Source of the DNA: an uncultured bacterium
GTDB taxonomy: Bacteria; Bacillota; Clostridia; Oscillospirales; Ruminococcaceae
Length of the DNA stretch: 64,000 nt
NCBI GenBank assembly: GCA_934875375.1
Contig: CAKXHL010000005.1
Location: 1 to 64,000 of the forward strand
Reading direction: 5' to 3'
Within the stretch, counting starts at the first letter, position 1. Each line of letters begins with the position of its first letter. The notes below the pieces were generated by a model that did no database searches, was not told the origin of the DNA, and saw nothing but the letters and a program-made list of their open reading frames with translations. This document shows positions 18,683-26,864 of this stretch, piece by piece. A program made the translations under genes and the position numbers.

Positions 18683-19615
18683 TTAGACCTCCTGCGCCAT
18701 CCGTGCCGCTAATACGGCAATCCCGGCAGCATTGTCACTGGAAAAAACGGGCGGACAGAAAACGCCGCCAAACCGACTTTCTATCACTTGTCGGATATAC
18801 CGATTGGACATCACTCCCCCCGCATACAGCAGAGGATATCCCGGATATTTTTCCAAAAGCAATTCTGTCATTCTACTAAGAGAGACTACTAAAAAATCAA
18901 GACAGTATCGTGCAACGTCCTCCGGTCTTTCCCCTTTTTCCAACATGAAACGACAACGATTTTCCACTCCGGAAAGGCTGCAGTCGCAGCCTTTCATAAC
19001 CGGTTTCACCGAGAATTTTTTTGTACTTTGTTCTGCCAACAGTTCCAATTGCGGTCCGGCGGGAAAAGGCAATCCCAGCATCTTTCCAACCCGATCCACC
19101 GCTTGTCCTGCTTTCAAGTCCAGAGATCCGGTAATTTTTTGAATATCCATTCGATGTCTGTCCGGGCGAACCAAAAGGCCCTCAGAAGTACCGCCGGAAA
19201 AATGGAACGCCAAAAATGGCCGATCGAACCAGTCCAAATGCCCGGAGCCGTAAAGTGCCGCTGCAACATGACCTTCCTGATGCGAAAATGGATATACCGG
19301 AATTTGTAAAGCCGCCCCTAATGTTCTGGCTTGAGATTCCCCTGCCAGAAAACAAGGCATATAGGAGCCCTCTTGTCTCCTGGGCTGTGTAGATACCCCA
19401 ATCCCAGACAAAGGCGTCCGTATATCAAACAAAAGCGATGCCAAATCCGGCAGCTGCCGCACATGTTGGAAAAGCGCTTCACTCTGCCGCAGACCCAGTT
19501 TTCCCTTTTCTACCGGCAGCAGTTTTTTCTGCTGCATTATTTTTCCCGATTCCCAATCCAGCAGCGCCATAGAAGTCGTATAATTGCTGGTGTCAATTCC
19601 AAGGAAGATTCCCAT
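18683..19615 (-). CDS. TsaD/Kae1-like paralog (peptidase M22 family)
   Basis: The ASKHA fold of the TsaD family is visible. The N-terminal phosphate loop is GIDTSNYTTS, metal ligands are in SHQEGH near residue 112, and the C-terminal end has AGGVMSNRYIR and SSDNAAGIA. It differs from true TsaD in the central part and in length (310 aa), and the true t6A synthase usually sits elsewhere. This is probably a clostridial paralog of unknown role. The position between nusB and xseA is tight (1 base and overlap). Confidence 0.75.
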   Translation of the reverse strand: MGIFLGIDTSNYTTSMALLDWESGKIMQQKKLLPVEKGKLGLRQSEALFQHVRQLPDLASLLFDIRTPLSGIGVSTQPRRQEGSYMPCFLAGESQARTLGAALQIPVYPFSHQEGHVAAALYGSGHLDWFDRPFLAFHFSGGTSEGLLVRPDRHRMDIQKITGSLDLKAGQAVDRVGKMLGLPFPAGPQLELLAEQSTKKFSVKPVMKGCDCSLSGVENRCRFMLEKGERPEDVARYCLDFLVVSLSRMTELLLEKYPGYPLLYAGGVMSNRYIRQVIESRFGGVFCPPVFSSDNAAGIAVLAARMAQEV

Positions 19616-20046
19616 TATGCCTGTCCATCCTCTTCCGTTAGCAGAGTATTTTCTTCACTCCCACGAGAAATAGCACCTAATACACCGTTGACAAACGAAG
19701 AGTCTTCCTCTCCGCCGAATCTTTTTGCCAATTCTACCGCTTCGTTAATAGAAACGCTTTCCGGAATAGACTCCTCAAACTTCATTTCGTACAGTGCAAG
19801 GCGCAGTACAGCCAATGAAACTTTGGAGATTCGGTTTTTTTTCCATCGGGTGGCATGCTTCTCAATCAGTTGATCCAGTTCTTCTATTTTTTCGATGGTA
19901 TTTTTCGCTAAAGAATAGGCAAACGGGTTTATTTGTAAAGAGCGGCCTTCTACCGCATTTGCAATGATATCATCAACTTGCTCACCAGAAAAGGAATGTT
20001 CAAAAATAATAAAAAACGCCTCTTCCCTCGCTTCACGCCTCGTCAT
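19615..20046 (-). CDS. nusB: transcription antitermination factor NusB
   Basis: A 143-residue all-helical RNA-binding protein used with NusE/S10 in rRNA antitermination. The family pattern includes RREAREEAFFIIFE at the start and PESVSINEAVELAKRFGGEEDSSFVNGVLGAI at the end. The ATG at 20046 has GGAGG 6 bases upstream; the open frame extends further but lacks a start signal. Its stop overlaps the next gene by one base. Confidence 0.94.
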   Translation of the reverse strand: MTRREAREEAFFIIFEHSFSGEQVDDIIANAVEGRSLQINPFAYSLAKNTIEKIEELDQLIEKHATRWKKNRISKVSLAVLRLALYEMKFEESIPESVSINEAVELAKRFGGEEDSSFVNGVLGAISRGSEENTLLTEEDGQA

Positions 20047-20094
20047 TTTATACCTCCGATTTATCATCTGTCCATTTTCCCTGATACGAAAAAG

Positions 20095-20118
20095 AAGCCC
20101 TCCAAAATTGGAGGGCTT
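20095..20118 (-). terminator. terminator after the Asp23-family gene
   Basis: A perfect 11-bp stem, AAGCCCTCCAA / TTGGAGGGCTT, has a very short loop and is followed on the minus strand by CTTTTTC. It separates the Asp23-family gene from nusB; some read-through would feed the nusB cluster, for which no clear separate promoter is seen. Confidence 0.8.
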
Positions 20119-20125
20119 ATGCCAA

Positions 20126-20494
20126 CTACTGAGCTGCCGCCTCGTCAAAGGTAATGCCTACCACAAAAATATTTACCTTTGCTACAACGATCCCGGTCAT
20201 ATTCTGCACTGCATTTTTCACGCTTTTTTGGATATTCTCAGAAACAATCGGTATTTTCGCTCCATATTTTAAATTCACATATACGTCAATAACCGCCACA
20301 TCATCATTCATTTCAATATTGATTGATTTTGCCGTTTGCGATTTGGTCAAAAATTTTTTTAGGTTTACAGCCGCAGGGCAGTAAGCCATAGAGGCCACAC
20401 CATCAATTTCTTTGGTGGCGAAATTGGCAATCGTAGCTACAACTTCCTGGGAAATTTTCAAATTTCCAACGGTTTCACGTTTTTCTCGTTCCAT
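20126..20494 (-). CDS. Asp23/Gls24 family envelope-stress protein
   Basis: A 122-residue cytoplasmic protein of the Asp23 (DUF322) family: GNLKISQEVVATIANFATKEIDGV at the N-terminus and VNIFVVGITF at the end. In Firmicutes this paralog (YqhY type) lies upstream of nusB and is tied to fatty acid or envelope homeostasis. The ATG at 20494 follows GGAGGGAACTTG. It has its own promoter and a structured leader. Confidence 0.9.
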   Translation of the reverse strand: MEREKRETVGNLKISQEVVATIANFATKEIDGVASMAYCPAAVNLKKFLTKSQTAKSINIEMNDDVAVIDVYVNLKYGAKIPIVSENIQKSVKNAVQNMTGIVVAKVNIFVVGITFDEAAAQ

Positions 20495-20569
20495 CAAGTT
20501 CCCTCCTATTGCCGGATCACCGCCGACAAAATATCATATAAAACCCAAAAGCGTTTTTCAACTTGCTTT

Positions 20570-20626
20570 CCAGCTTACTCTCCATCTAGTCAAGATTGGC
20601 TTAACCGATGAAAAATAGAGAGCTGG
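20570..20626 (-). other. structured 5' leader of the Asp23-family transcript
   Basis: In the 374-base gap before this gene, just after the predicted transcription start, the minus strand folds into a long stem. CCAGC pairs with GCTGG at the base, and CTCTC with GAGAG above a 3-base asymmetric bulge. There is no T tract after it, so it is not a simple terminator. Only the paired bases are seen; a regulatory role is a guess. Confidence 0.4.
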
Positions 20627-20636
20627 ATATGAATAT

Positions 20637-20664
20637 ATTATACCACAAATCAACAAAGACACAA
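20637..20664 (-). promoter_or_regulatory. extended -10 promoter for the Asp23-family gene
   Basis: TGG-TATAAT (20637-20645) forms an extended -10 on the minus strand. A weak -35 TTGTGT (20659-20664) lies 16 bases away. Confidence 0.65.
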
Positions 20665-20830
20665 CCTTATAATATGAATATTTCCAATATTTTATTTGAA
20701 AAAATTCTCTCTTTTACCAGTAAATGCAGAAAATAAAATAGAAAAATTGGCAAAAAGATTACTTTTTCTATTTCCTATGAGGTGATTTTCGTATTGCAGG
20801 TGGAACATTATACATGGATTTTTTCGACAA

Positions 20831-20867
20831 AAAAGATCCCAAAAACCGCTGGCTTTTGGGATCTTTT
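20831..20867 (-). terminator. terminator after spoIIIAH
   Basis: The stem AAAAGATCCCAAAA / TTTTGGGATCTTTT begins one base after the spoIIIAH stop and is followed by T residues on the minus strand. Confidence 0.85.
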
Positions 20868-20868
20868 G

Positions 20869-21429
20869 TTATTGAGCTTCCGTAATCGAAATATTCTCTT
20901 CTACCGCGCCGGTTTCTGCAATCAAAATGTCTTTGATCTGTGCAACTTCTTCTTTCAGCAAACCGTTGGTCTTTATAATTGCATCAACCCGATCGCCGTC
21001 AATGTATACCATACAATCGGAAAACCCTTTAGCTTTTATCATATTTTCAATTTTGCCTTCTGTCTCGATTGCTTCTGCTACTCCAGTAGCTTTTACGGCC
21101 AGTTGAGATTTTTGCTCATCACTTAAAGAACTGTCCTGAAACATCTGCGTCAAAGTATCAATGGCGCTATCCCGAGATTGTTGCCTAGTCAGTCGTGCTT
21201 CACTGAAAAAAGAGCTTCCAGCTGCGTTCACTTCCAGATCATCCTGATTTTCACCTGTATTGGCATCGACATACTGTGCATCTCCGTAATTTTTTCCTGC
21301 TTCCAGCTGATCGGTAATATCAAGTCCGCCATTCTTGCCGCCAAAAGTCCAGTTGAGGTAGACGGCAATACCTAAAACCAGAACCAGGGCCGCCAAAATA
21401 ATATGTCTTTTTCCTAAAATCATGTTCAT
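20869..21429 (-). CDS. spoIIIAH: stage III sporulation protein AH
   Basis: SpoIIIAH is the mother-cell half of the SpoIIQ-SpoIIIAH channel that links mother cell and forespore. There is one N-terminal membrane helix (residues 9-30), a low-complexity linker, and a C-terminal YscJ/FliF-like ring-building domain from about residue 80, with the family stretch IENMIKAKGFSDC. The length (186 aa) is typical. GGAGG lies 8 bases before the ATG. It is last in the spoIIIA gene group and is followed by a terminator. Confidence 0.93.
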   Translation of the reverse strand: MNMILGKRHIILAALVLVLGIAVYLNWTFGGKNGGLDITDQLEAGKNYGDAQYVDANTGENQDDLEVNAAGSSFFSEARLTRQQSRDSAIDTLTQMFQDSSLSDEQKSQLAVKATGVAEAIETEGKIENMIKAKGFSDCMVYIDGDRVDAIIKTNGLLKEEVAQIKDILIAETGAVEENISITEAQ

Positions 21430-21453
21430 GAAAAATTCCTCCGTTCATTTCAT

Positions 21454-22044
21454 TTATTTTGAGGGCTTTGTCAGCTGTGCGACATACACCCGGTTAGAAG
21501 AGATTCCCAACGCACAGGTAACCGCGTTTACCACTTGCTCGTTGACTTGGGCGCTGCCCGCCCCTTCGCATACGATGACGACCCCCTGCACCGTTGGCTC
21601 CAGCTGCTTTTGAATCAGCGGCTGTTCTTCACCATTTTTATTGACCAATATGTATTTTTGTTCACTATTGTCTTTCTCCCGCAAAGTTTTTACGCCTTCT
21701 TCATCATAGTCCTTTGTGGTATCTGTATTGCGGACTTCTTCTTGTAAATATACATATTCCACTCCGCTTTCCAGTGTAACCCATACCTGCGCTTCCCCCA
21801 CGCCTTGGATACTGCTGACTAGCTGATAAAGTTTTTCTTCTGTTTGTTTACAAAAGGTTTCGTTGTCTGACGAAACAGATACGGCATCCTGCGGTATTTT
21901 TGTTTTTTGCGGAAAAAATTCAGAAAACAAGATTAACAAAATCCCGATAAATCCAATCAGGACGACCCATTTTATTTTTTTATCTGAAGCAAAAATAGCG
22001 AAAGTTTTTTTCCACATTTCCATTGCTTTTTCTTTTCCGTTCAC
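21454..22044 (-). CDS. spoIIIAG: stage III sporulation protein AG
   Basis: A single-pass membrane protein (helix at about 26-45) with a ring-forming extracytoplasmic domain, part of the spoIIIA-SpoIIQ nexus. Family features are CKQTEEKLYQLVSSIQGVGEAQVWVTLES and the closing VVNAVTCALGISSNRVYV block, seen here in pieces along residues 65-190. The start overlaps the spoIIIAF stop by four bases. Confidence 0.92.
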   Translation of the reverse strand: MNGKEKAMEMWKKTFAIFASDKKIKWVVLIGFIGILLILFSEFFPQKTKIPQDAVSVSSDNETFCKQTEEKLYQLVSSIQGVGEAQVWVTLESGVEYVYLQEEVRNTDTTKDYDEEGVKTLREKDNSEQKYILVNKNGEEQPLIQKQLEPTVQGVVIVCEGAGSAQVNEQVVNAVTCALGISSNRVYVAQLTKPSK

Positions 22045-22532
22045 GACACTTTCTCGCCTCCTGCCAAAATTTCGGGAGTAATCCCCGTTTGTTCCGACAC
22101 GATTTGCAAAATCTCTTGAGAATGAGAACGCATCTCTTTTTCCAACTGGATTACTATACTGCTAATATATATGTCATCATTCTCCCCAACATGTATGCTG
22201 ACGCTGATTTCTTCCGGAAAAATCTGACGGGCTGATAAGGCTTTTTTCACAATCTGCTTCACATTTCTACTAAAGCCATCGGCTGTTTGGTGGAGAACTT
22301 CCTGTGAAAGGTCCTTTGTTGTCTGTTCTGTAATATCCGTTCCGATTGCATAATCCCCAGAGGGAAACGATAGCCCTTTTGCAAAGGGAGCCATAATACA
22401 GCAAACAAAAAACAACCCAATGACGCAGCGCAGGGCTTTTTGCACCTTTCCTTCCGGAGCTGCTAGCTGAGCAACTGAGGCAGCGATGGCAGTAGCGCAC
22501 ACTGCCACTGCCCAAATACGAATAGCCTGCAA
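22041..22532 (-). CDS. spoIIIAF: stage III sporulation protein AF
   Basis: Two N-terminal membrane segments are followed by a soluble domain with SARQIFPEEISVSIHVG and SEQTGITPEIL. TTG at 22532 is chosen because a run of G residues lies 7 bases upstream and the product then begins directly with the first membrane segment (QAIRIWAVAVCATAI). The longer open frame lies within spoIIIAE. The length of 163 aa is a little shorter than in Bacillus. Confidence 0.85.
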   Translation of the reverse strand: MQAIRIWAVAVCATAIAASVAQLAAPEGKVQKALRCVIGLFFVCCIMAPFAKGLSFPSGDYAIGTDITEQTTKDLSQEVLHQTADGFSRNVKQIVKKALSARQIFPEEISVSIHVGENDDIYISSIVIQLEKEMRSHSQEILQIVSEQTGITPEILAGGEKVS

Positions 22533-22534
22533 AA

Positions 22535-23683
22535 TTATCCCCCCATTCCCACAACCAGCATGACCGTGGTTGAAATGATAAATAAAAGTCCAAACAGCAA
22601 TGTGATGGACATTAAAAGTCCCAAAGCGGAAGAGGTTGCCTCCAACACTTTTGATAAAGTTCCAGTGCCGACCAGCTGTCCGATCAGCGAAGCGGCCTGC
22701 ATGGTCAAGTACCAACAAATGATCTCTGCCAACAGAGGCAGAAAGGTAAACACAGCAATAAGAATTCCATACACCCCTACCGATGTTTTCAAAAGTTTTA
22801 AACAGGACTGTGCTGTCACCAATGCGTCAGACAAAGCGCTTCCAATCACTGGTACAAAGCTACTGGTAACAAATTTGGCAGTTTTAACCGTTACGGTGTC
22901 TGCACTGACTGCAACCATGCTCTGTACGCCCAAAAGCCCTACATATACAGTTAAAAGAAGACCCAATGCCCAATTTACAAATTTTTTTACTGTTTTTCCA
23001 ATTTGATCTAAGTGTAGTTCCGGCGCAATCGCTGCCGTAAAACAAAACGCCAAAAATATACCAATCAGAGGAACCAGAATTTGAGATGCAGTCTGTCCGA
23101 CAACCTGCGAAGTTCCGAACAACAAAAGATGATAAACACCGGCAGAAACCGGTTGCCCTCCGGCTGTCAAAATGCCACAGAATACGGGAATAAACCCATT
23201 CATAAACTGTGATCCTTGTAGAATAGCTTGAGCAGTTTTTTGAATACAATGGGTTATCGGTTCCAGCACTGCCGCAATAAGACAAAGCACTGCTACGCCG
23301 CTGAACACCTTGTCCAGCCCGTGCGCATTGAATCCGACTTTCAACGCATCCATTGCAGCACAAAGCAAGATAACTGCGGTCAGTGTTCCCAGCAGCAAAA
23401 GAGGGGCGCGGACCGTTTGAGAAAACGCCGATTTGCATACCTGCCATAATTGGGTCGGTGACAATGACAAAAGTTTACGATAATCCAGTTGTTGCAACTC
23501 CAGTTGTGACAGGATTTCTTTTGCCTCATCCGGCGCCTGCTCGGACAATTCCTGTGCACCGGACGCTTCGATCTGACCTTGCAGATTTTGATTGGTTATC
23601 TCATCCGACGTTTCCTGTGCCCAAGCGACTCCAGGTATACAGAAAAGACAAAGCAAAAACAAACATATGATTTTACGTCTCAT
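22535..23683 (-). CDS. spoIIIAE: stage III sporulation protein AE
   Basis: A polytopic membrane protein (about 382 aa) with a signal-like first segment ending in AWAQ, then eight or so helices, typical for SpoIIIAE in the forespore feeding channel. Recognisable stretches are FIPVFCGILTAGGQP and SFVPVIGSALSDAL. The ATG at 23683 has AAGGAAC upstream; ATG 23707 overlaps spoIIIAD and lacks a signal. Confidence 0.93.
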   Translation of the reverse strand: MRRKIICLFLLCLFCIPGVAWAQETSDEITNQNLQGQIEASGAQELSEQAPDEAKEILSQLELQQLDYRKLLSLSPTQLWQVCKSAFSQTVRAPLLLLGTLTAVILLCAAMDALKVGFNAHGLDKVFSGVAVLCLIAAVLEPITHCIQKTAQAILQGSQFMNGFIPVFCGILTAGGQPVSAGVYHLLLFGTSQVVGQTASQILVPLIGIFLAFCFTAAIAPELHLDQIGKTVKKFVNWALGLLLTVYVGLLGVQSMVAVSADTVTVKTAKFVTSSFVPVIGSALSDALVTAQSCLKLLKTSVGVYGILIAVFTFLPLLAEIICWYLTMQAASLIGQLVGTGTLSKVLEATSSALGLLMSITLLFGLLFIISTTVMLVVGMGG

Positions 23684-23696
23684 TTTTTGTTCCTTT

Positions 23697-24095
23697 TTAT
23701 AATGCAATTAATTTTTTTACGATTTCCAGCAATTTTCCGAATAACGGCAGCCCTAAAGAAAGTACAGTGATTTTGCCTGCCAGCTCCAGTTTTGAACTGA
23801 TGGCTGTTTCTCCAGCATCACGGCAGGCATCGCTGGCTAACTGCGTTAGATAACAAACGCCAAGGCTTTTTACCAGAATACCAATATATTCCAAAGAAAG
23901 ACTGGCTTTGGACAGCATTTCTTTCAGTTCATCGAAAATCGGTAAAAGCTGCGAACACAGCATGCCGATAATCAAAATGCCTACTGCTAACGAAACAAAC
24001 ACCGCATATTCTGGCTTATATTGTCTTAGCAAAACTGCAATTACCATACCAACCAGCCCAACACCGATCATGCCGATCCACTCCACACCAGTCAC
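23697..24095 (-). CDS. spoIIIAD: stage III sporulation protein AD
   Basis: A 132-residue membrane protein with four hydrophobic segments. The core LEYIGILVKSLGVCYLTQLASDACRDAGE is intact (residues about 68-96, cited here in part). It overlaps the spoIIIAC stop by four bases and is followed closely by spoIIIAE. Confidence 0.93.
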   Translation of the reverse strand: MTGVEWIGMIGVGLVGMVIAVLLRQYKPEYAVFVSLAVGILIIGMLCSQLLPIFDELKEMLSKASLSLEYIGILVKSLGVCYLTQLASDACRDAGETAISSKLELAGKITVLSLGLPLFGKLLEIVKKLIAL

Positions 24096-24289
24096 CCCAG
24101 TCCAAAAATGGTTTTTACCGTTTCAAATAGAGTGTTGATTTCGTTAATAATCATCATTAAAACAACAATCAACCCTGCCAATGTTGTCATCATTGCCTGT
24201 TCTTCCCTGCCGGATCGAATCAAAACCTGATTCAGTACCGCCACAATGATGCCAATCGCAGCAATTTTGAAAATTAAATCCACATCCAT
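24092..24289 (-). CDS. spoIIIAC: stage III sporulation protein AC
   Basis: A 65-residue two-helix membrane protein with the conserved IAAIGIIVAVLNQVLI segment and a second helix, GLIVVLMMIINEI. GGAGGAAAAAAGG precedes the ATG. It opens the AC-AH group, which here is detached from AA-AB by 3.3 kb and a terminator, so it must have its own promoter between 24290 and 24458. I could not identify a convincing sigma-E motif there. Confidence 0.93.
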   Translation of the reverse strand: MDVDLIFKIAAIGIIVAVLNQVLIRSGREEQAMMTTLAGLIVVLMMIINEINTLFETVKTIFGLG

Positions 24290-24458
24290 CCTTTTTTCCT
24301 CCTTTGCTGATTCCGTTACAGCGTTGGTATCTGTGAATCCTGCTCTTATTAAGGACTGGAACGACTGGCATTTTTGTGTTCATCGTCCCTTCAACTTGTC
24401 CTATGACTATAAATATGCCTGTCCGCTTGATTTGAGAACTATTTTGAAAAAGAAAAAT

Positions 24459-24485
24459 GGCCTGTGAGTTTTTTCCTCACAGGCC
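24459..24485 (-). terminator. terminator after the DUF362 gene
   Basis: A perfect 10-bp stem, GGCCTGTGAG / CTCACAGGCC, has flanking A/T pairs and a run of T on the minus strand (ATTTTTCTTTTT). It insulates the spoIIIAC-AH genes from upstream transcription. Confidence 0.88.
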
Positions 24486-24499
24486 TTAGAAGGAGATTA

Positions 24500-25633
24500 T
24501 TATTTTACAGTAATCAACTCATATTCCCGGGTGCCGAGACCAATTTTTTCTGCATGTTCTAAACAGGTTCGCCATTCCGATTCCGGCGTAGAATTGGTAA
24601 AATGATCGTGGTAGTCTACAAAATCCGGTTTCTCCATATTTTTGGCTAACTGGCTGCCGGGAAGCGGCGTCGCCGCCATGCAGGCATCCACGCAGGCTTG
24701 ATCCAGAGCCAGTGGGTCGAACGAAGCAAACATGCCGATATTAGGCAGAATCGGTGCATCGTTTTCACAATGGCAATCACAGTTGGGCGACACATCCACT
24801 ACCAGAGAAATATGGAAGCAGGGTCTTCCGTCGATAACTGCTTTAGTATATTCAGCCATTCGGCAGTTTAAATCAGAAAGAGCCGCACTGCTGTCAAAAG
24901 CGATGGCATCAAAATTACAGGCGCCAAGGCACCGGCCGCAACCAACACAATGTCTCTGATTTACCTGCATTTTTTTGCTGGCAGCGTCAAACTCCAAGCC
25001 TTGATTGGCGCACTCCTGTAGGCAGCGGCGGCATCCCCTGCATTTTTCCGGATCAATACTTGGCTTGCCATCGTTATGCTGGTCTTTTTTGCCAGCACGA
25101 GATCCGCAGCCCATGCCAATGTTTTTTATCGCCCCGCCAAAGCCGGTCATTTCATGACCTTTAAAATGCGTCAGACTAATAAATACATCTGCGTCCATAA
25201 TAGCTCGGCCAATTTTCGCCTCCTTGATATATTTACCGCCTTTTACCGGGACCTCAATATCGTCGGTCCCTTTCAAACCATCTCCGATCAAAATAGGGCA
25301 TCCCACAGTTAAAGGCGTAAAACCGTTTTCCCAGGCGCAATACAAATGTTCCAAGGCATTTTTACGGCTGCCGGGATATAATGTATTGCAATCGGTCAAA
25401 AACGGATGGCCGCCCAGTTCTTTTACTACATCTGCTACGGCTTTGGCATAATTAGGCCGCAAAAAACTGATATTCCCCAATTCGCCAAAATGCATTTTGA
25501 TAGCCGCAAACTTTCCGTCCATGTCGATTTGTCCGATTCCTGCCGTGCGGATCAACTTTTTTAATTTGGCAGGCAGACCATCGCCAAATGCAACTGTATG
25601 AAAATCGGTAAAATAGACTTTTGCTTTCTCCAT
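24500..25633 (-). CDS. DUF362 domain ferredoxin-type iron-sulfur protein
   Basis: A 377-residue protein. The N-terminal DUF362 domain has KMHFGELGNISFLRP, LTHFKGHEMTGFGGAIKNIGMGC. Two 4Fe-4S motifs follow (CRGCRRCLQEC and CVGCGRCLGAC, around residues 195-240), and then a second DUF362 part. The product is soluble and probably redox-active; reaction unknown. ATG 25633 has GGGAGG 8 bases upstream. A MerR-type promoter lies just before it. The gene separates spoIIIAB from spoIIIAC. Confidence 0.88.
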   Translation of the reverse strand: MEKAKVYFTDFHTVAFGDGLPAKLKKLIRTAGIGQIDMDGKFAAIKMHFGELGNISFLRPNYAKAVADVVKELGGHPFLTDCNTLYPGSRKNALEHLYCAWENGFTPLTVGCPILIGDGLKGTDDIEVPVKGGKYIKEAKIGRAIMDADVFISLTHFKGHEMTGFGGAIKNIGMGCGSRAGKKDQHNDGKPSIDPEKCRGCRRCLQECANQGLEFDAASKKMQVNQRHCVGCGRCLGACNFDAIAFDSSAALSDLNCRMAEYTKAVIDGRPCFHISLVVDVSPNCDCHCENDAPILPNIGMFASFDPLALDQACVDACMAATPLPGSQLAKNMEKPDFVDYHDHFTNSTPESEWRTCLEHAEKIGLGTREYELITVK

Positions 25634-25706
25634 TGTATTTTCCTCCCATGTTAAGACACCAGCTGTTTTCATTCTCTGCCGGATATATTTTTCTTTTACC
25701 AAAAAC

Positions 25707-25737
25707 ATCGTACTACACGGAGTTTACTCCATGTCAA
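25707..25737 (-). promoter_or_regulatory. MerR-type promoter with 19-bp spacer and dyad operator
   Basis: The minus strand carries TTGACA (25732-25737) and TACGAT (25707-25712) separated by 19 bases, too long for normal sigma-A use. The spacer holds the dyad CATGGAGT-AA-ACTCCGTG with one mismatch (25716-25733). Long spacers with a dyad centred between the hexamers are the signature of MerR-family activators, which twist the DNA. No MerR gene lies in the window. It points at the DUF362 gene, 74 bases on. Confidence 0.72.
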
Positions 25738-25791
25738 GAGATCCTTCCAATCAAAACACACTGTTTTTCCTTTAAAAGCCATATCAAAACG

Positions 25792-26637
25792 CTACTGCAA
25801 AAATGTTTTAATTTTTTCCAAAGATTGTAGAGCGACATCCCTGCCGTACTCATATACCTGACGCATTCGATCGGGATTGTGCTCAATCCGGCCGATAGAC
25901 AGCGGTTGCTGTGGGCGAAGAATAAAGGCGGCTCCTTCCTTTTCTCTTTTTTCAATATATGACAAATCTTCATTATATTTTTCATGGCGTTGTGTCAATG
26001 CTTTGACCATCTGTGGGTAGCGACGAAAGCCCAAGCGAATCAAAGGCAAGGCTCTATTTTTCTTTTTACAATATCCCGCCGGTTGAGTCAGAATGACTAA
26101 ATTTTTTTCATATCCCAGCTTTTCAAAATACCGCAGCGGAAGAGAATCCGCAATGCCTCCATCTAACATCTGGCAGCCATCCATTTCTACTACTCTGGAA
26201 ACAAGGGGCATAGACGCAGATGCCCGCAGCCATTCGAAACAAGCATCATCCGCTACTGTGCATTTTCGATAAACAGCTTTTCCTGTTTGAATATCAGTAC
26301 AGACAACATAAAATTCCATCGGATTTTGCTGAAAAGCTTCTGCATCAAAAACATCCAGTTTTTTAGGGAGTTCATGATAGCAAAAATCTGCTCCAAACAG
26401 GTCTCCGGTTCTTAAAAACGATCGAAGACTACAGTATCTGGGATCTTTTGCATACATTGTATTATACCGGATAACCCTGCCAGGCTGCCGGGATTTATAG
26501 TTACAGCCAAAAGCGGCTCCGGCCGATACGCCGATTGCCCCATCAAAGGTAATCTGATGCTCCATCAAAACATCCATTACGCCTGCGGAAAATAGCCCCC
26601 GCATGGCTCCCCCCTCTAAAACTAATCCTGTTTTCAT
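25792..26637 (-). CDS. patatin-like phospholipase
   Basis: A 281-residue cytoplasmic acyl hydrolase. The oxyanion loop GGAMRG is at residues 9-14, the nucleophile elbow GVSAG near 37-41 and the catalytic aspartate in DGG near 160. The family hydrolyses phospholipids or other acyl esters through a Ser-Asp dyad; its substrate here is unknown. It has its own consensus promoter and could share read-through with the DUF362 gene. Confidence 0.9.
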   Translation of the reverse strand: MKTGLVLEGGAMRGLFSAGVMDVLMEHQITFDGAIGVSAGAAFGCNYKSRQPGRVIRYNTMYAKDPRYCSLRSFLRTGDLFGADFCYHELPKKLDVFDAEAFQQNPMEFYVVCTDIQTGKAVYRKCTVADDACFEWLRASASMPLVSRVVEMDGCQMLDGGIADSLPLRYFEKLGYEKNLVILTQPAGYCKKKNRALPLIRLGFRRYPQMVKALTQRHEKYNEDLSYIEKREKEGAAFILRPQQPLSIGRIEHNPDRMRQVYEYGRDVALQSLEKIKTFLQ

Positions 26638-26700
26638 CTTTGCCCCTTCTTATTCTGTTTATTATCCAAAATCAATTTTGATCTACGCTAATACAGCACA

Positions 26701-26729
26701 ATTATAACATACAGAAAAAATGCTGCCAA
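26701..26729 (-). promoter_or_regulatory. sigma-A promoter for the patatin gene
   Basis: TTGGCA (26724-26729), a 17-base spacer and TATAAT (26701-26706) on the minus strand. Confidence 0.8.
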
Positions 26730-26786
26730 TGGCTTTCAAAATTTGAAAGGAAAGCCCTCTGTCCTTCAACGGAAAAGAGAAAATTA

Positions 26787-26815
26787 TTGTGAAAGTGGCT
26801 GTATTTTGGTAAAAT
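26787..26815 (+). promoter_or_regulatory. promoter for the RlmB-like gene
   Basis: TTGTGA (26787-26792), a 17-base spacer and TAAAAT (26810-26815), with TGG before the -10 as an extended element. It is divergent from the patatin promoter. Confidence 0.65.
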
Positions 26816-26864
26816 AAAAATATTACTTGTGCAAAACCGTTGGACGTTGAAAAGGAGCATTGGT

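Noticed and set aside
24290..24458. Search for a sigma-E promoter before spoIIIAC
   Set aside because: CATATTTA and CATAGGAC boxes occur, but none has an ATA-type -35 at 14-15 bases, so no promoter is called, although one must exist.
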